In this document: piece after piece, positions 26,722-36,182 of the stretch
Numbering within the stretch: position 1 is the stretch's first letter
How the letters are laid out: the number at the start of each line of letters is the position of its first letter
Source of the DNA: Thermoproteota archaeon
Lineage (GTDB): Archaea; Korarchaeota; Korarchaeia; Korarchaeales; Korarchaeaceae
DNA length: 64,000 bases
NCBI GenBank assembly: GCA_027491435.1
Contig: JAOZFG010000004.1
Span: 202,626-266,625, forward strand
Direction: 5' to 3'
Made by a program: the position numbers and the translations under genes
The notes under the pieces: model-generated
Databases searched by the model: none
What the model was told of the DNA's origin: nothing
What the model saw: only the letters and a program-made list of their open reading frames with translations

Positions 26722-27909
26722 ATGGAGGTGGGCGAGGTTTACATAGTAGGCATGGCTAGAACTCCCATAGGGAAGTTCGGCAAATCCCTAGTTAAGTACT
26801 CGGCCACAGACCTTGGGGCCGTGGCGATATCCGCGGCCCTCAGGAGGAGTGGCCTAGATCCATCGGATGTGGATGAGGTGATAATGGGAAATGTTCTTCA
26901 AGCCCTATTGGGTCAGAACCCAGCTAGACAGGCTGCCTTAAAGGCAGGAATACCTGTACATGTCCCAGGGTACACCGTCAACAAGGTGTGCGCGTCGAGC
27001 CTTAAAGCAGTCTCCCTGGCAGCCCAGAGCATAGCCTTAGGCGAGAACAGGGTAGTGGTAGCGGGCGGAATGGAAAGCATGAGCAACGCCCCCTATGCGC
27101 TACCTTCAGCCTGGAGGAGGGGGGTCAGATTCTCCTTCGCCGGCGAGAAGATTTACGACGTGATGATACACGACGGCTTGACGGACCCCCATACGGGTAT
27201 GCTCATGGGCGAGGAGGCCGAGCTGACGGCGAGGAAGTGGGGGATAACCAGGGAGGAGTCGGATGAGTTCGCAGTGATGAGTCACATGAGGGCGGCCGAG
27301 GCCACGAAGAGAGGCTACTTCTCTAGGGAGATAGAGCCCATCAAGCGGGGAGACGAGGTGATTCTGGATTACGACGAGGGAATAAGGCCTGACACTAGCA
27401 TAGAGGCAGTAGCTAAGTTGAAACCCGTGTTCAGGCCGGACGGGATAATAACCGCAGCTAATGCCTCTCAGCTGAGCGACGGGGCTGCCGCCTTGGTGCT
27501 AGCCTCCAAAGAGGTTGTAGAGGAGAAAGGGCTCAGACCTCTGGCTAGGATACTAGGGTACGCCTCTGCCTCGGTGGAGCCCCAGGACTTCGTTGAAGCT
27601 CCCATATACGCCACTAAAAAACTGTTAAACAGGCTTAACATGAACATAAATGAATTCGATCTCATAGAGGACAATGAGGCCTTTGCTCTAGCGGTCTTAG
27701 TGGTGGCGCGCGGCCTCGGAATCTCCTTGGATAAAGTCAACGTGTTCGGCGGAGCGGTTGCCTTGGGACACCCAATAGGGGCTAGCGGGGCTAGGATACT
27801 AGTAACGTTAATAAACGCTCTGTCCATCAGGGGAGGTAAGAAGGGCCTAGCCACCATATGCCACGGCGGCGGAGGCGCCCACAGCTTGGCAATAGAGCTA
27901 GTGACTTAG
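26722..27909 (+). CDS. Acetyl-CoA C-acetyltransferase (thiolase)
   Basis: VNKVCASSLKAVSLAAQSI, AGGMESMSNAPY, NASQLSDGAAALVLAS, GGAVALGHPIGASGARILVTL, ATICHGGGGAHSLAIE. Confidence 0.95.
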   Translation: MEVGEVYIVGMARTPIGKFGKSLVKYSATDLGAVAISAALRRSGLDPSDVDEVIMGNVLQALLGQNPARQAALKAGIPVHVPGYTVNKVCASSLKAVSLAAQSIALGENRVVVAGGMESMSNAPYALPSAWRRGVRFSFAGEKIYDVMIHDGLTDPHTGMLMGEEAELTARKWGITREESDEFAVMSHMRAAEATKRGYFSREIEPIKRGDEVILDYDEGIRPDTSIEAVAKLKPVFRPDGIITAANASQLSDGAAALVLASKEVVEEKGLRPLARILGYASASVEPQDFVEAPIYATKKLLNRLNMNINEFDLIEDNEAFALAVLVVARGLGISLDKVNVFGGAVALGHPIGASGARILVTLINALSIRGGKKGLATICHGGGGAHSLAIELVT

Positions 27910-27964
27910 ACAAATGTCGTTTTTTCCACGTACAATAAACGTTTTTATAGAGGAGCCGCTGGAT

Positions 27965-28186
27965 ATGGTCAAGGTGAGATTCATGAACCAGCAGGTGACG
28001 CTGAGCGTTGAGAGAGATCTCATCGATGCCATCGATGCTCTCGTAGCTGAGGGGATGTTTAAGAGTAGATCTGAGGCCATAAAGGCTGCTCTCTTAGGCT
28101 TCATAAGGACTAAGAACGCTGAAAGGGTTAAGGAGCTTTTCGAGCAGGCCATTGATGATGTTATTTCCGATTACAGGAGGAAGTAG
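27965..28186 (+). CDS. Ribbon-helix-helix (CopG-like) DNA-binding protein
   Basis: QVTLSVERDLIDAIDALVAEGMFKSRSEAIKAALLGFI; start chosen at ATG 27965 because a TATA-like sequence (tttttata) lies in the ORF-track extension. Confidence 0.75.
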   Translation: MVKVRFMNQQVTLSVERDLIDAIDALVAEGMFKSRSEAIKAALLGFIRTKNAERVKELFEQAIDDVISDYRRK

Positions 28187-28247
28187 GACCTATTTCACCT
28201 ATCGTCAGCCTTGAGCTTTTTATTTTTCTCCACATTGAGGATTAGAG

Positions 28248-28889
28248 ATGCCCATCTCGATTAAGGGGTTCAGGTTAACCGCCTCCCTTGACCTTGATGA
28301 GGCCCTAGACAAGATGTCGAAATGGGCCGAGGTTCAGGAGAGAGAAGGGTTTAAGCTGACGACAAATTTCGAGGAACTTGTCCTGGGGGATTACTATTTG
28401 CAGGGAGTCCTCCTCAAAGATTCTTTAAGGACTAATAGGAGCAGGTTAGGGACTCAGAGGGTCATCGTGACGGAATCACACCCATTCAGAATATCAGAAG
28501 TTGACGACTCTCGCTACGTGATGATCTCATCTAACAGGAAGCAAGCCTACAACCTCGCCTCCAAGATCCTCTCTCCCTTGAAACTGATCGGAGAGCTAGA
28601 GGATTGCGTGATATCGGAGCTCGAATCCTTGGGATCAGACTATAGGGCGGTACACCTCTCCGGGGTTGGCGGCCTATCCAGGCTAGTGATGGTAGGGCGC
28701 TCAGTTGACGCCACATTCATTTACAGAGAGCTCTCCAAAGGGGCGAGGATAACTTACGTTCAGTTTTACGATGACGAGTTGGGGGCAACCGTGGGAGTAA
28801 GCTGGGACATGTCGATCCTCATATTCTCTAGGGTCGATTTAGATGCTGCCTTCAACTACGTAGAGGGATTAATGGGCAGGCTGTGTTAA
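28248..28889 (+). CDS. Uncharacterised protein
   Basis: 213-aa ORF with ATG after a TATA-like AT-rich stretch; no family recognised. Confidence 0.65.
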   Translation: MPISIKGFRLTASLDLDEALDKMSKWAEVQEREGFKLTTNFEELVLGDYYLQGVLLKDSLRTNRSRLGTQRVIVTESHPFRISEVDDSRYVMISSNRKQAYNLASKILSPLKLIGELEDCVISELESLGSDYRAVHLSGVGGLSRLVMVGRSVDATFIYRELSKGARITYVQFYDDELGATVGVSWDMSILIFSRVDLDAAFNYVEGLMGRLC

Positions 28890-28920
28890 CCTTTTAGGGA
28901 GGGTAATTCCTTCTCCCCCT

Positions 28921-29163
28921 ATGGAACTCAGGTTACAGAGGGGCCCCCTAACGGTGAAATGCGAGCTAAATGAAAATATCTTAAGATTAATCCTGTATAG
29001 AGGATCAAGAATAGGACTCAGAATCCATGAAAGGTTAAAGAACGTGTTGAAGGATGTGAGGGAGCTCAGGTCCAGGCCGAGGTGGCTAGGGGAGGATAGC
29101 GATTCTCTCATCAGGGAGTGCCTGCTGAAACTAGAGGAGATGATCAGGGATGAGGAAGGCTAA
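28921..29163 (+). CDS. Uncharacterised small protein
   Basis: 80-aa ORF overlapping the next ORF by 14 nt. Confidence 0.5.
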   Translation: MELRLQRGPLTVKCELNENILRLILYRGSRIGLRIHERLKNVLKDVRELRSRPRWLGEDSDSLIRECLLKLEEMIRDEEG

Positions 29164-29440
29164 GCTACTAAAGAAGATAAGCATGATATGCGTCGGAGCA
29201 AACAGAGTTGACTCTTATGAGGCCGAAGGTTATGTGGTGAGGGACGGCTCCAGGTATCTCACGTTCATTGTGGAGAAAGAGCGGGATAAAACTGAGAAGG
29301 TCTTGGGAGTGTGGTTTGGGGAGTTCTCCAGCCTGGACGAGGCCCTTAAGACCATGAGGAACATCCAATACGATTTAGGAAGGATGAATGACAGGGGCTT
29401 CGGTTGTCATGAGGCCATCGACTACTCCAATGACGCATAA
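29150..29440 (+). CDS. Uncharacterised small protein
   Basis: 96-aa ORF in probable operon with the preceding ORF. Confidence 0.5.
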   Translation: MRKAKLLKKISMICVGANRVDSYEAEGYVVRDGSRYLTFIVEKERDKTEKVLGVWFGEFSSLDEALKTMRNIQYDLGRMNDRGFGCHEAIDYSNDA

Positions 29441-29490
29441 CTTTATTAACGCGTCGAGGGTAAAGTTGCAATTCGTAACGGGCGAGTCGT

Positions 29491-29895
29491 ATGTCTGTCG
29501 AGAAGAAGGTATCTGATTTGAAGCCCGGCGAGGACGGAGTCAACCTGAAAGTCCGAGTTTTAAGCGTTGGCGAGTCAAGGGTTGTCGAGACGAGGAGTGG
29601 CCCGAGAACCCTCTCTGAGGCTATTGTAGGGGACGAAACTGGTAGAGTTACCCTCACCCTCTGGGGAGATCACGCGGGTGCGCTTGAAGAAGGTCAGGCT
29701 GTGGAGGTTCAGAACGCCTTCACCACAGTCTTCAGGGGAAAGGTTCAGCTCAACGTAGGCAGGAGGGGTAAACTCGAACAAATAGATGATTCGGAAGTGG
29801 TATCAGCTGAAGAAGTTCCTGAGAGCTTTCCTGAGGCTCCCGACGGGTATAGACCCTACAAGAGAAGGTATGGGGGTTACCGGAAGAGGTGGTAA
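29491..29895 (+). CDS. ssb: Single-stranded DNA-binding protein, OB-fold, crenarchaeal-like
   Basis: VSDLKPGEDGVNLKVRVLSVGESRVVETRSGPRTLSEAIVGDETGRVTLTLWGDHAGALEEGQAVEVQNAFTTVFRGKVQLNVGRRGKLE. Confidence 0.88.
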   Translation: MSVEKKVSDLKPGEDGVNLKVRVLSVGESRVVETRSGPRTLSEAIVGDETGRVTLTLWGDHAGALEEGQAVEVQNAFTTVFRGKVQLNVGRRGKLEQIDDSEVVSAEEVPESFPEAPDGYRPYKRRYGGYRKRW

Positions 29896-29953
29896 CTCCC
29901 CTCTCTTTTTAAGTTCGATCCCACTACCTAACAGCTAAAACTTAAGTTATTCA

Positions 29954-31258
29954 GTGGGGCACCCATCAAGGGTGTTTCAACTGGTTAACGTGGAGTTCGC
30001 AGAATGGACCAAGCTGATACCAGAATCTGAGATTAGGAGGCTCCTCAGGTATAAAGTGAAGTATTACTTTGCTGGAGGCAAGCCAGGAGTTTTACCCCTC
30101 GGCGCGTTTCCACTAATAATGATGGAGATAGCCAAGGCGGAGCTTGAAGCTATATTCTCGGGTCACGAGAAGAGGGTGATCGACGATTACAATTACGGAC
30201 CAACTGAGGGGCTTCCAGAGGTCAGGAAGGTTATGGCTAGGATAATGAGGGAAAGGGACGGCCTAGATCTGGATCCCGAAGAGGGTTGGAAGGACGTGCT
30301 CATCACTACTGGATCACAGCAGGCGATACACCTTATAATGGACGTTCTTACGAACCCTGGAGACCTTGTGGTTGTCCCTCAGCCCGTCTACTTGGGCTTC
30401 GTCAACGTGGTCAGCAAGTTCCTATCCAACGTGATAACAGTTCCCTCAGATCTCAATGGAGTAATTCCTGAGTACGTTGAGGAGGCGATTACAGCGGCTG
30501 AGAAGCAGTTGGGCAAGAAGCCTAAGATGGTTTACGTGGTTCCGGACTCGGACAACCCTTCGGGGACTACCATGCCAGAGGACAGGAGGAGGAAGCTCTT
30601 GGACATAGTTAAGGACAAGGACATCTACCTGGTGGAGGACGCTGCCTATAGGGAGATACAGTTCAGGGGAGAGAAGCTCAAGCCGATAAGGCACCTGGAT
30701 AAGGAGGGGACTCACGTGATATACTTGAGGTCCACAAGCAAGGAGGTCGCCGTGCTCAGGGTTGGCTACAGCTTGATGCCTCCGGAGGTTAGGGAGCAGG
30801 TGATAAAAGCCAAGGGTTACAACGACCTGTGTACTCCAACCATAACTCAGAAGATAGCGGCCCTCTACTACGAGAGGTACTTTGAGGAGTACATAAAGAA
30901 GGTCAGAGAGGGCTACAGGAAGAGGTACGAGGCCATGGCCAAGGCGATAGATGAAAACTTCCCGGAGGGCATTAGGACTGATCCAACAGGGGGCTTCTTC
31001 ATATGGTGGATCTCCGAAAACAAGGAGTTCGACGCTAAGAAGTTCTTGGAGGAGGTGGCCATACCAAACGAAGTACTTTATGTCCCTGGAGAGGCCTTCT
31101 ACCCAATAAAGGGGTACTCTTACGACCCGGAGAGCGGCAAGCTAGTCAATGCCACGAGGAAGAAGAACGAGATGAGGTTAAGCTACTCCTACTCCACCGT
31201 GGAGGAGATAGAGGAGGGCATCTCCTTCCTAGGGAGGCTGCTCAGGCAGCACTCCTAA
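29954..31258 (+). CDS. PLP-dependent aminotransferase, class I/II
   Basis: DDYNYGPTEGLPEVRKVMA, LITTGSQQAIHLIMDVLTNPGD, VVPDSDNPSGTTMPEDRR, YLRSTSKEVAVLRVGY. Confidence 0.88.
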   Translation: MGHPSRVFQLVNVEFAEWTKLIPESEIRRLLRYKVKYYFAGGKPGVLPLGAFPLIMMEIAKAELEAIFSGHEKRVIDDYNYGPTEGLPEVRKVMARIMRERDGLDLDPEEGWKDVLITTGSQQAIHLIMDVLTNPGDLVVVPQPVYLGFVNVVSKFLSNVITVPSDLNGVIPEYVEEAITAAEKQLGKKPKMVYVVPDSDNPSGTTMPEDRRRKLLDIVKDKDIYLVEDAAYREIQFRGEKLKPIRHLDKEGTHVIYLRSTSKEVAVLRVGYSLMPPEVREQVIKAKGYNDLCTPTITQKIAALYYERYFEEYIKKVREGYRKRYEAMAKAIDENFPEGIRTDPTGGFFIWWISENKEFDAKKFLEEVAIPNEVLYVPGEAFYPIKGYSYDPESGKLVNATRKKNEMRLSYSYSTVEEIEEGISFLGRLLRQHS

Positions 31259-31341
31259 CACCACAAAATTTTTAACGACCGTTTTCCCGGCCGGATAACT
31301 ATAAATTAAAGCCTTTTCCTTTTCCTGAGGGGGTAACCCCG

Positions 31342-32220
31342 ATGAGTGACTTGAGAGAGTCTCTTATCAATGGAGTGTTCGAGATGATGAAACTCGCTGC
31401 TTTTAACGTCCCCGACGACGTTAAAAATGCCCTTAAGAGGGCATATGAGATAGAAGATAACCCAGTAGCCAAGGCCAACCTAGGCGCCATCGTTAGGAAC
31501 TTGGAAGTAGCGTCAACCGAGAGGATACCCATATGTCAGGACACAGGTACACCAACTTTCTTTGTGGAGCTGGGCGAGGACTTCCCGTTGAAAGCAGGTC
31601 TCAGGGAGATAATTGAACAGGCAACCGTAAAGGCTACCCAGGAGATCCCCCTGAGACCTAACGCAGTTAATCCCTGGACTTATGAGAACTCAGGGAACAA
31701 CGTTGGGAGGTTCGTCCCAATCATACACTGGGAGGTGGTACCCGGAGATGAGCTGAAGATAACATACCTGGCTAAGGGAGGGGGTAGCGAGAACACCAGC
31801 AAACTGTACATGTTAAGCCCAGTTCTCGGACTTAAGGGTATAAAGAAGGCTGTAATAGACGCTGTTGTGGAAGCGGGCCCCAAACCATGTCCACCGATAA
31901 TAGTGGGCGTGGGAGTGGGCGGAGGAGCCGATATGGCCATGAAGTTAGCTAAGAAGGCCACTCTCAGGAGGTTAGATGACAAGAACCCAGATCCCAAGCT
32001 GGCAGAGCTTGAAGAGGAGCTCCTACATAAGATAAACTCCTTAGGCCTCGGACCTATGGGCCTAGGTGGAAAGACCTACGCCTTAGCTGTCAAAATAGAG
32101 TGGGCCCACAAACACCCTGCCAGCTTGCCAGTGGGCATATCCACCTTGTGTTGGGCAGCTAGGAAGTCCATAGCCGTGTTCAAACCGGATGGAAGCATGA
32201 AGGTGCTTATGCCTCCATGA
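31342..32220 (+). CDS. fumA: Fumarate hydratase class I, alpha subunit
   Basis: PICQDTGTPTFFVELGEDF, YLAKGGGSENTSKLYML, PPIIVGVGVGGGADMAMKLAKKA, LGLGPMGLGGKTYALAVKIE. Confidence 0.93.
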   Translation: MSDLRESLINGVFEMMKLAAFNVPDDVKNALKRAYEIEDNPVAKANLGAIVRNLEVASTERIPICQDTGTPTFFVELGEDFPLKAGLREIIEQATVKATQEIPLRPNAVNPWTYENSGNNVGRFVPIIHWEVVPGDELKITYLAKGGGSENTSKLYMLSPVLGLKGIKKAVIDAVVEAGPKPCPPIIVGVGVGGGADMAMKLAKKATLRRLDDKNPDPKLAELEEELLHKINSLGLGPMGLGGKTYALAVKIEWAHKHPASLPVGISTLCWAARKSIAVFKPDGSMKVLMPP

Positions 32221-32223
32221 GAG

Positions 32224-32832
32224 GTGATGGTTATGGCCGAGTATAGGTTGAAGACTCCCTTATCGGAGGAGGATGTTAGGCAGCTCAAGGTTGGTGATAT
32301 AGTCTACATATCCGGGATAATAGTTACGGGCAGGGATCAGGTTCACAGGAGGGCCTTAGAGCTAGCAGCAAAAGGGGAGAAAGACAAGGTTCCAGTTAAC
32401 CTTGAAGGGGCAGTCCTCTATCACTGCGGTCCCATAGTTAAGAAGGTGGACGGTGAGTGGAAGATATTCGGGTTCGGCCCAACCACTAGCGCTAGGATGG
32501 AGAGCGTAGAGGCCGATTTCATAAAGGAGTTTGGGGTTAGGGCGATAATAGGTAAAGGAGGGATGTTCGAGAGGACTACTCAAGCCATGAAGGAGTACGG
32601 GGCAGTTTACCTCGCTCACCCAGGGGGCGTGTCTGCGGTGGCCACTAAATCAGTCAAGAGGGTGATAGACGTCCACTGGCTTGATCTTGGCACTCCAGAG
32701 GCTATGTGGGTAGTTGAGGTGGAGAACTTCGGTCCTACAATGGTTGCCATAGACTCTCACGGGAACAACCTGTTCCTGGACGTCATGAACAAGGCCAAGG
32801 AGAAAGTCCAGGAAGTCTATAAGACCCTCTAA
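32224..32832 (+). CDS. fumB: Fumarate hydratase class I, beta subunit
   Basis: VGDIVYISGIIVTGRDQVHRRALELA, LYHCGPIVKK, GPTTSARMES, IIGKGGM. Confidence 0.93.
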   Translation: MMVMAEYRLKTPLSEEDVRQLKVGDIVYISGIIVTGRDQVHRRALELAAKGEKDKVPVNLEGAVLYHCGPIVKKVDGEWKIFGFGPTTSARMESVEADFIKEFGVRAIIGKGGMFERTTQAMKEYGAVYLAHPGGVSAVATKSVKRVIDVHWLDLGTPEAMWVVEVENFGPTMVAIDSHGNNLFLDVMNKAKEKVQEVYKTL

Positions 32833-32867
32833 CACCCATTTTTATATTTCTGACAATTTTACTCGCG

Positions 32868-33788
32868 ATGAAGGTAAGGCCCATTCTAGTGATCTTGCTG
32901 TTGTTGCCCTTTGTTGAACTCGGAGCCTCAGGACCTGAGATAATAGATGAGATAGACGCTCGTGACGGGTTGATTGCAGTTGTTTACGTGAGGGATGGGC
33001 TAAAGCAGCTAGTAGTTTACAGGGACTCTAGAGCTATCTGGAGCTCGGCAAGGTACAGGCACTTAGAGTTCAACTGGTCGTCCAAAGGGGTTTTAGCGGT
33101 GAGGCTTTGTGAGGAACCATGTTACAACATGAACAGGCAGATGGTGCAGGTGTTCGATCCTTACACTATGCTAACCTGGAATTCCTCGGAGGGAAGGCTT
33201 ACAAGGTTCTGGTGGTCCCCTACAGGGAAGCTAGCCGTGGTCATATGGAGAAGTCCCTGTGGAGATTACAGAGAACACTGGATAGAAGTTTACGACCCCT
33301 CCACTGGCAGGGTCAGCAGGTCTGAGATGAAGGGATACCTCTACGTTACCTGGTCCCCAGATGGAAACCTCGTAGCGGCTACAGTTAAGGGGAAGAAAGG
33401 TTACTACGTGGAGGTGATGGACTCTCACTTAAACAGTTTATGGAAGAGTTACGAGGCCGGAATTGCCGACTTCAGGTGGTCTAACGACGGTAAACTTGCG
33501 GTAAGGCTTCAAGAAAACGGAACTCAATGGTTAGAAGTCTACATCAGGGGCACAACTTGGAGATCTGAGAGGGCTAGGGAGGTCAGGTACGACTGGACTG
33601 AGGACGGCAGGCTAATCTACTCCCTAGACGGAGAACTCAGGGTGGAGGACTTCTTAGGATCAGATCTGCTGTTCTTGGCCCTAGCCGTCATAATTCTGTT
33701 GGCAATAGCCTTAGCATCCGTCAAGCTGATCAACAGGAAGATAGGCATATCTTGTCCAGAAGAAGGGGGTGTGGAACTCCCCTGCTAA
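32868..33788 (+). CDS. Secreted/membrane-anchored beta-propeller-like protein
   Basis: Signal-like N-terminus; repeated WSSKGVLAVRL / WSPTGKLAVVIW / WSPDGNLVAATV / WSNDGKLAVRLQ / WTEDGRLIYSL; C-terminal TM plus basic tail. Confidence 0.65.
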   Translation: MKVRPILVILLLLPFVELGASGPEIIDEIDARDGLIAVVYVRDGLKQLVVYRDSRAIWSSARYRHLEFNWSSKGVLAVRLCEEPCYNMNRQMVQVFDPYTMLTWNSSEGRLTRFWWSPTGKLAVVIWRSPCGDYREHWIEVYDPSTGRVSRSEMKGYLYVTWSPDGNLVAATVKGKKGYYVEVMDSHLNSLWKSYEAGIADFRWSNDGKLAVRLQENGTQWLEVYIRGTTWRSERAREVRYDWTEDGRLIYSLDGELRVEDFLGSDLLFLALAVIILLAIALASVKLINRKIGISCPEEGGVELPC

Positions 33789-33958
33789 TGTTTGACCCTT
33801 TCAACCCTAACTCTGCTCAACTTCTTAACTATAATTTCAGATACCGCCAGCAAGGCCGCCACCTCTTCCCTGTTCTCAAAGTGTATTTCTTCAAGCTTCT
33901 TCATGTACTCCCGAACCCTTCTGTTGAATAGACGTTCATCTCTACTCGTTAAATCCAT
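33785..33958 (-). CDS. Small uncharacterised protein, 57 aa (below ORF-track cutoff)
   Basis: Manual translation MDLTSRDERLFNRRVREYMKKLEEIHFENREEVAALLAVSEIIVKKLSRVRVERVKH*; fills the gap between flanking genes. Confidence 0.55.
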   Translation of the reverse strand: MDLTSRDERLFNRRVREYMKKLEEIHFENREEVAALLAVSEIIVKKLSRVRVERVKH

Positions 33959-34027
33959 GGTTCACCTCTAATATCATACCCGGGTATCTCTAAAAAGGAT
34001 TTCTAGGGAATTGGACGTTAAAATGAT

Positions 34028-34783
34028 CTATTTCGTTAAGTCACCATCTCTAGTTATCAGTTTACCTTCTGGCGTCAGGGCTATTTTTGGAAAAATATTG
34101 TTTGAATAAAGCCTCCTCTTAACCCCCTCATAAAGCACTATTATCTCAGGTTCGAAGCTCTCGACGAGCTCCTCGCTCAGGTTGGTCAGGATGCCAAGCA
34201 ATCTAACTAACCTATCTTTACTTGTGAAGCTTACAACTGCTGAAACGTGCACGCTAACGCCGGCTTCTACCAAATTTCTTACTCCCTCTATCTGCGACCA
34301 GAAGAACTCTGGCCTAGCTCCCGTAAGCCTAGAGAACTCCTCTGGGTTTGTCCCCTTTAGAGAGACCCTTACGTGTAGATTTTTGAACCCTGAAAGTTCA
34401 CTCGCGTAGTTCCTATCTATCAGTATCCCATTGGTCTCCAAGATGAAGTGCAGGTCGGGAGGGACTTCCCTTAATACGGAGATTAGGTGCTCCTTGCCGA
34501 TAGTGGGCTCAGCCCCGCTTATCCTTACCCTCTTGTAACCGCGCCTGCGGGCCCCTTCCGTTAGAATCTTAGCCACTTCATGGCTGCCGTAAAACTTTCC
34601 CTGGGTCAGGTCGCTGGCGTACCTGTAGCTCCAGCAAAAGATGCACCTCAGATTACACCCCACAGCATCAGCAGTATAAATCCCGCCATAGTACCTTGAA
34701 GGCCTGAACCTGTAGTACTTCCTCCGGTCACCCGAGACGACCTGTCTTTCCACCGCCCTCGCCAACTCTAGGGGGTCGTACAT
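34028..34783 (-). CDS. Radical SAM protein
   Basis: DAVGCNLRCIFCWSY (CxxxCxxC), VRISGAEPTIG, FILETNGILID. Confidence 0.9.
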   Translation of the reverse strand: MYDPLELARAVERQVVSGDRRKYYRFRPSRYYGGIYTADAVGCNLRCIFCWSYRYASDLTQGKFYGSHEVAKILTEGARRRGYKRVRISGAEPTIGKEHLISVLREVPPDLHFILETNGILIDRNYASELSGFKNLHVRVSLKGTNPEEFSRLTGARPEFFWSQIEGVRNLVEAGVSVHVSAVVSFTSKDRLVRLLGILTNLSEELVESFEPEIIVLYEGVKRRLYSNNIFPKIALTPEGKLITRDGDLTK

Positions 34784-34784
34784 T

Positions 34785-36182
34785 CTAGAGCCTCTTGGCT
34801 ATATCCCTTCCTATCCACACCCCTGAGGCGGCCGCTTGAACTAGGCCTCTAGACACGCCTGCCCCGTCCCCTCCGGCGTAAAGTCCTCTCACATTTCTAA
34901 TCTCTAAGTTCTCCTTCAAATCAAGCTTGGCTGTGTGAAGCTTAACCTCTATTCCGTAAAGGAGCGTGTGATCACTTGCTATCCCTGGCATTATCTCGTT
35001 TAACGCTTCTAGCATTTCTATCACGTCCTTAAGGTATCTGTAAGGCAGGACGAAGCTCAAATCTCCGGGGACAGCTGACTCCAGCGTGGGCCTGACTATG
35101 CTCCTTTTCAACCTCTCTTGAGTGGACCTCCTACCCCTCCTCAAATCTCCATACCTCTGAACCAGAGGTTGGTTCCCAGCTATGTTATTAGCCATCTTAG
35201 CTATGCTCAAGGCGTAGGATATGGTGTCCTTGTAAGGCTCGGTGAACTTGGTGGTAACCAGTATGGCGAAGTTCGTGTTGTCTGTCTTGTAATCCTCTCT
35301 AGCCATCCCGTTGACGGTGACTATTCCCCAATAGGATTCAGCGACTACAACTCCTCCTGGGTTAACGCAGAACACCCTCACCCTATCGTCAAACGTTTCG
35401 CTGTAGTAGATCAACTTAGGCTCGTATAGCACGTCTGTGAACTCGCTCATCACCTCAGACGGGACCTCTACCCTAACTCCGAGGTCTACTTTGCCCTCCT
35501 CAACTCTGATCCCCAACCTTTTAGCCTCTTTAACCAACCAGCTCGATCCAACCCTGCCAGGGGCCACCACTACGAACCTGCTGGTGAGTTCCTGCCCGTC
35601 ATTCAGGGTGACGCCCTTAACCACGCCTCCCTGGACGTTTATTCTCTCAACTCTCTTGTTGAAGATGAACTCCACGTTAAGCCTCTTAAGCTCCCTCTTG
35701 AAGTTCTGAAGGACCCTGAACCCGCCATCGCTGCCCATGTGTCTTATCTTAAAGGGTATCAACAGCAGCCCATGTCTCAAGGCCTTTCTCCTCAGCCTCT
35801 CTACTTCCCTTTCGTCAGTCCCGTAGAGTTTTTGAGGGGCGCCCATCTCTAGAAATACCTTATCTACGTAGTTTATCAGCTCTATAACTCTAGAATGGTC
35901 TCCTATAACTGTGTCAAGCTCGCCTCCCACCTCGGTGGTCAGGTTGAGCTTACCGTCGCTAAAGGTTCCCGCCCCGCCGAAGCCAGACACTATGTCGCAT
36001 ACGGGACAAGTTATACACCTTCCAACTTTGCTTATTGGGCAGTTCCTCCTCTCCAAATCCTTGCCCATCTCGATTATCAACACCCTGGCGTCAGGCTTAG
36101 CCCTCTTTATCTCTAAAGCGGCGAAAAGTCCTGTAGGGCCGGCACCAACTATCAAGACGTCCCAGTCAACGTCCCCTTTCAA
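34785..36182 (-). CDS. FAD-dependent dehydrogenase (COG2509-like)
   Basis: DVLIVGAGPTGLFAALEI; CPISKVGRCITCPVCDIVSGFGGAGTFSDGKLNL; RGLYAGGDGAGVSRGLVQAAASGVWIGRDIA. Confidence 0.9.
   Translation of the reverse strand: MKGDVDWDVLIVGAGPTGLFAALEIKRAKPDARVLIIEMGKDLERRNCPISKVGRCITCPVCDIVSGFGGAGTFSDGKLNLTTEVGGELDTVIGDHSRVIELINYVDKVFLEMGAPQKLYGTDEREVERLRRKALRHGLLLIPFKIRHMGSDGGFRVLQNFKRELKRLNVEFIFNKRVERINVQGGVVKGVTLNDGQELTSRFVVVAPGRVGSSWLVKEAKRLGIRVEEGKVDLGVRVEVPSEVMSEFTDVLYEPKLIYYSETFDDRVRVFCVNPGGVVVAESYWGIVTVNGMAREDYKTDNTNFAILVTTKFTEPYKDTISYALSIAKMANNIAGNQPLVQRYGDLRRGRRSTQERLKRSIVRPTLESAVPGDLSFVLPYRYLKDVIEMLEALNEIMPGIASDHTLLYGIEVKLHTAKLDLKENLEIRNVRGLYAGGDGAGVSRGLVQAAASGVWIGRDIAKRL

Noticed and set aside
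27468-27857. 129-aa minus-strand ORF
   Set aside because: Antisense to the thiolase gene; composition typical of a shadow ORF.
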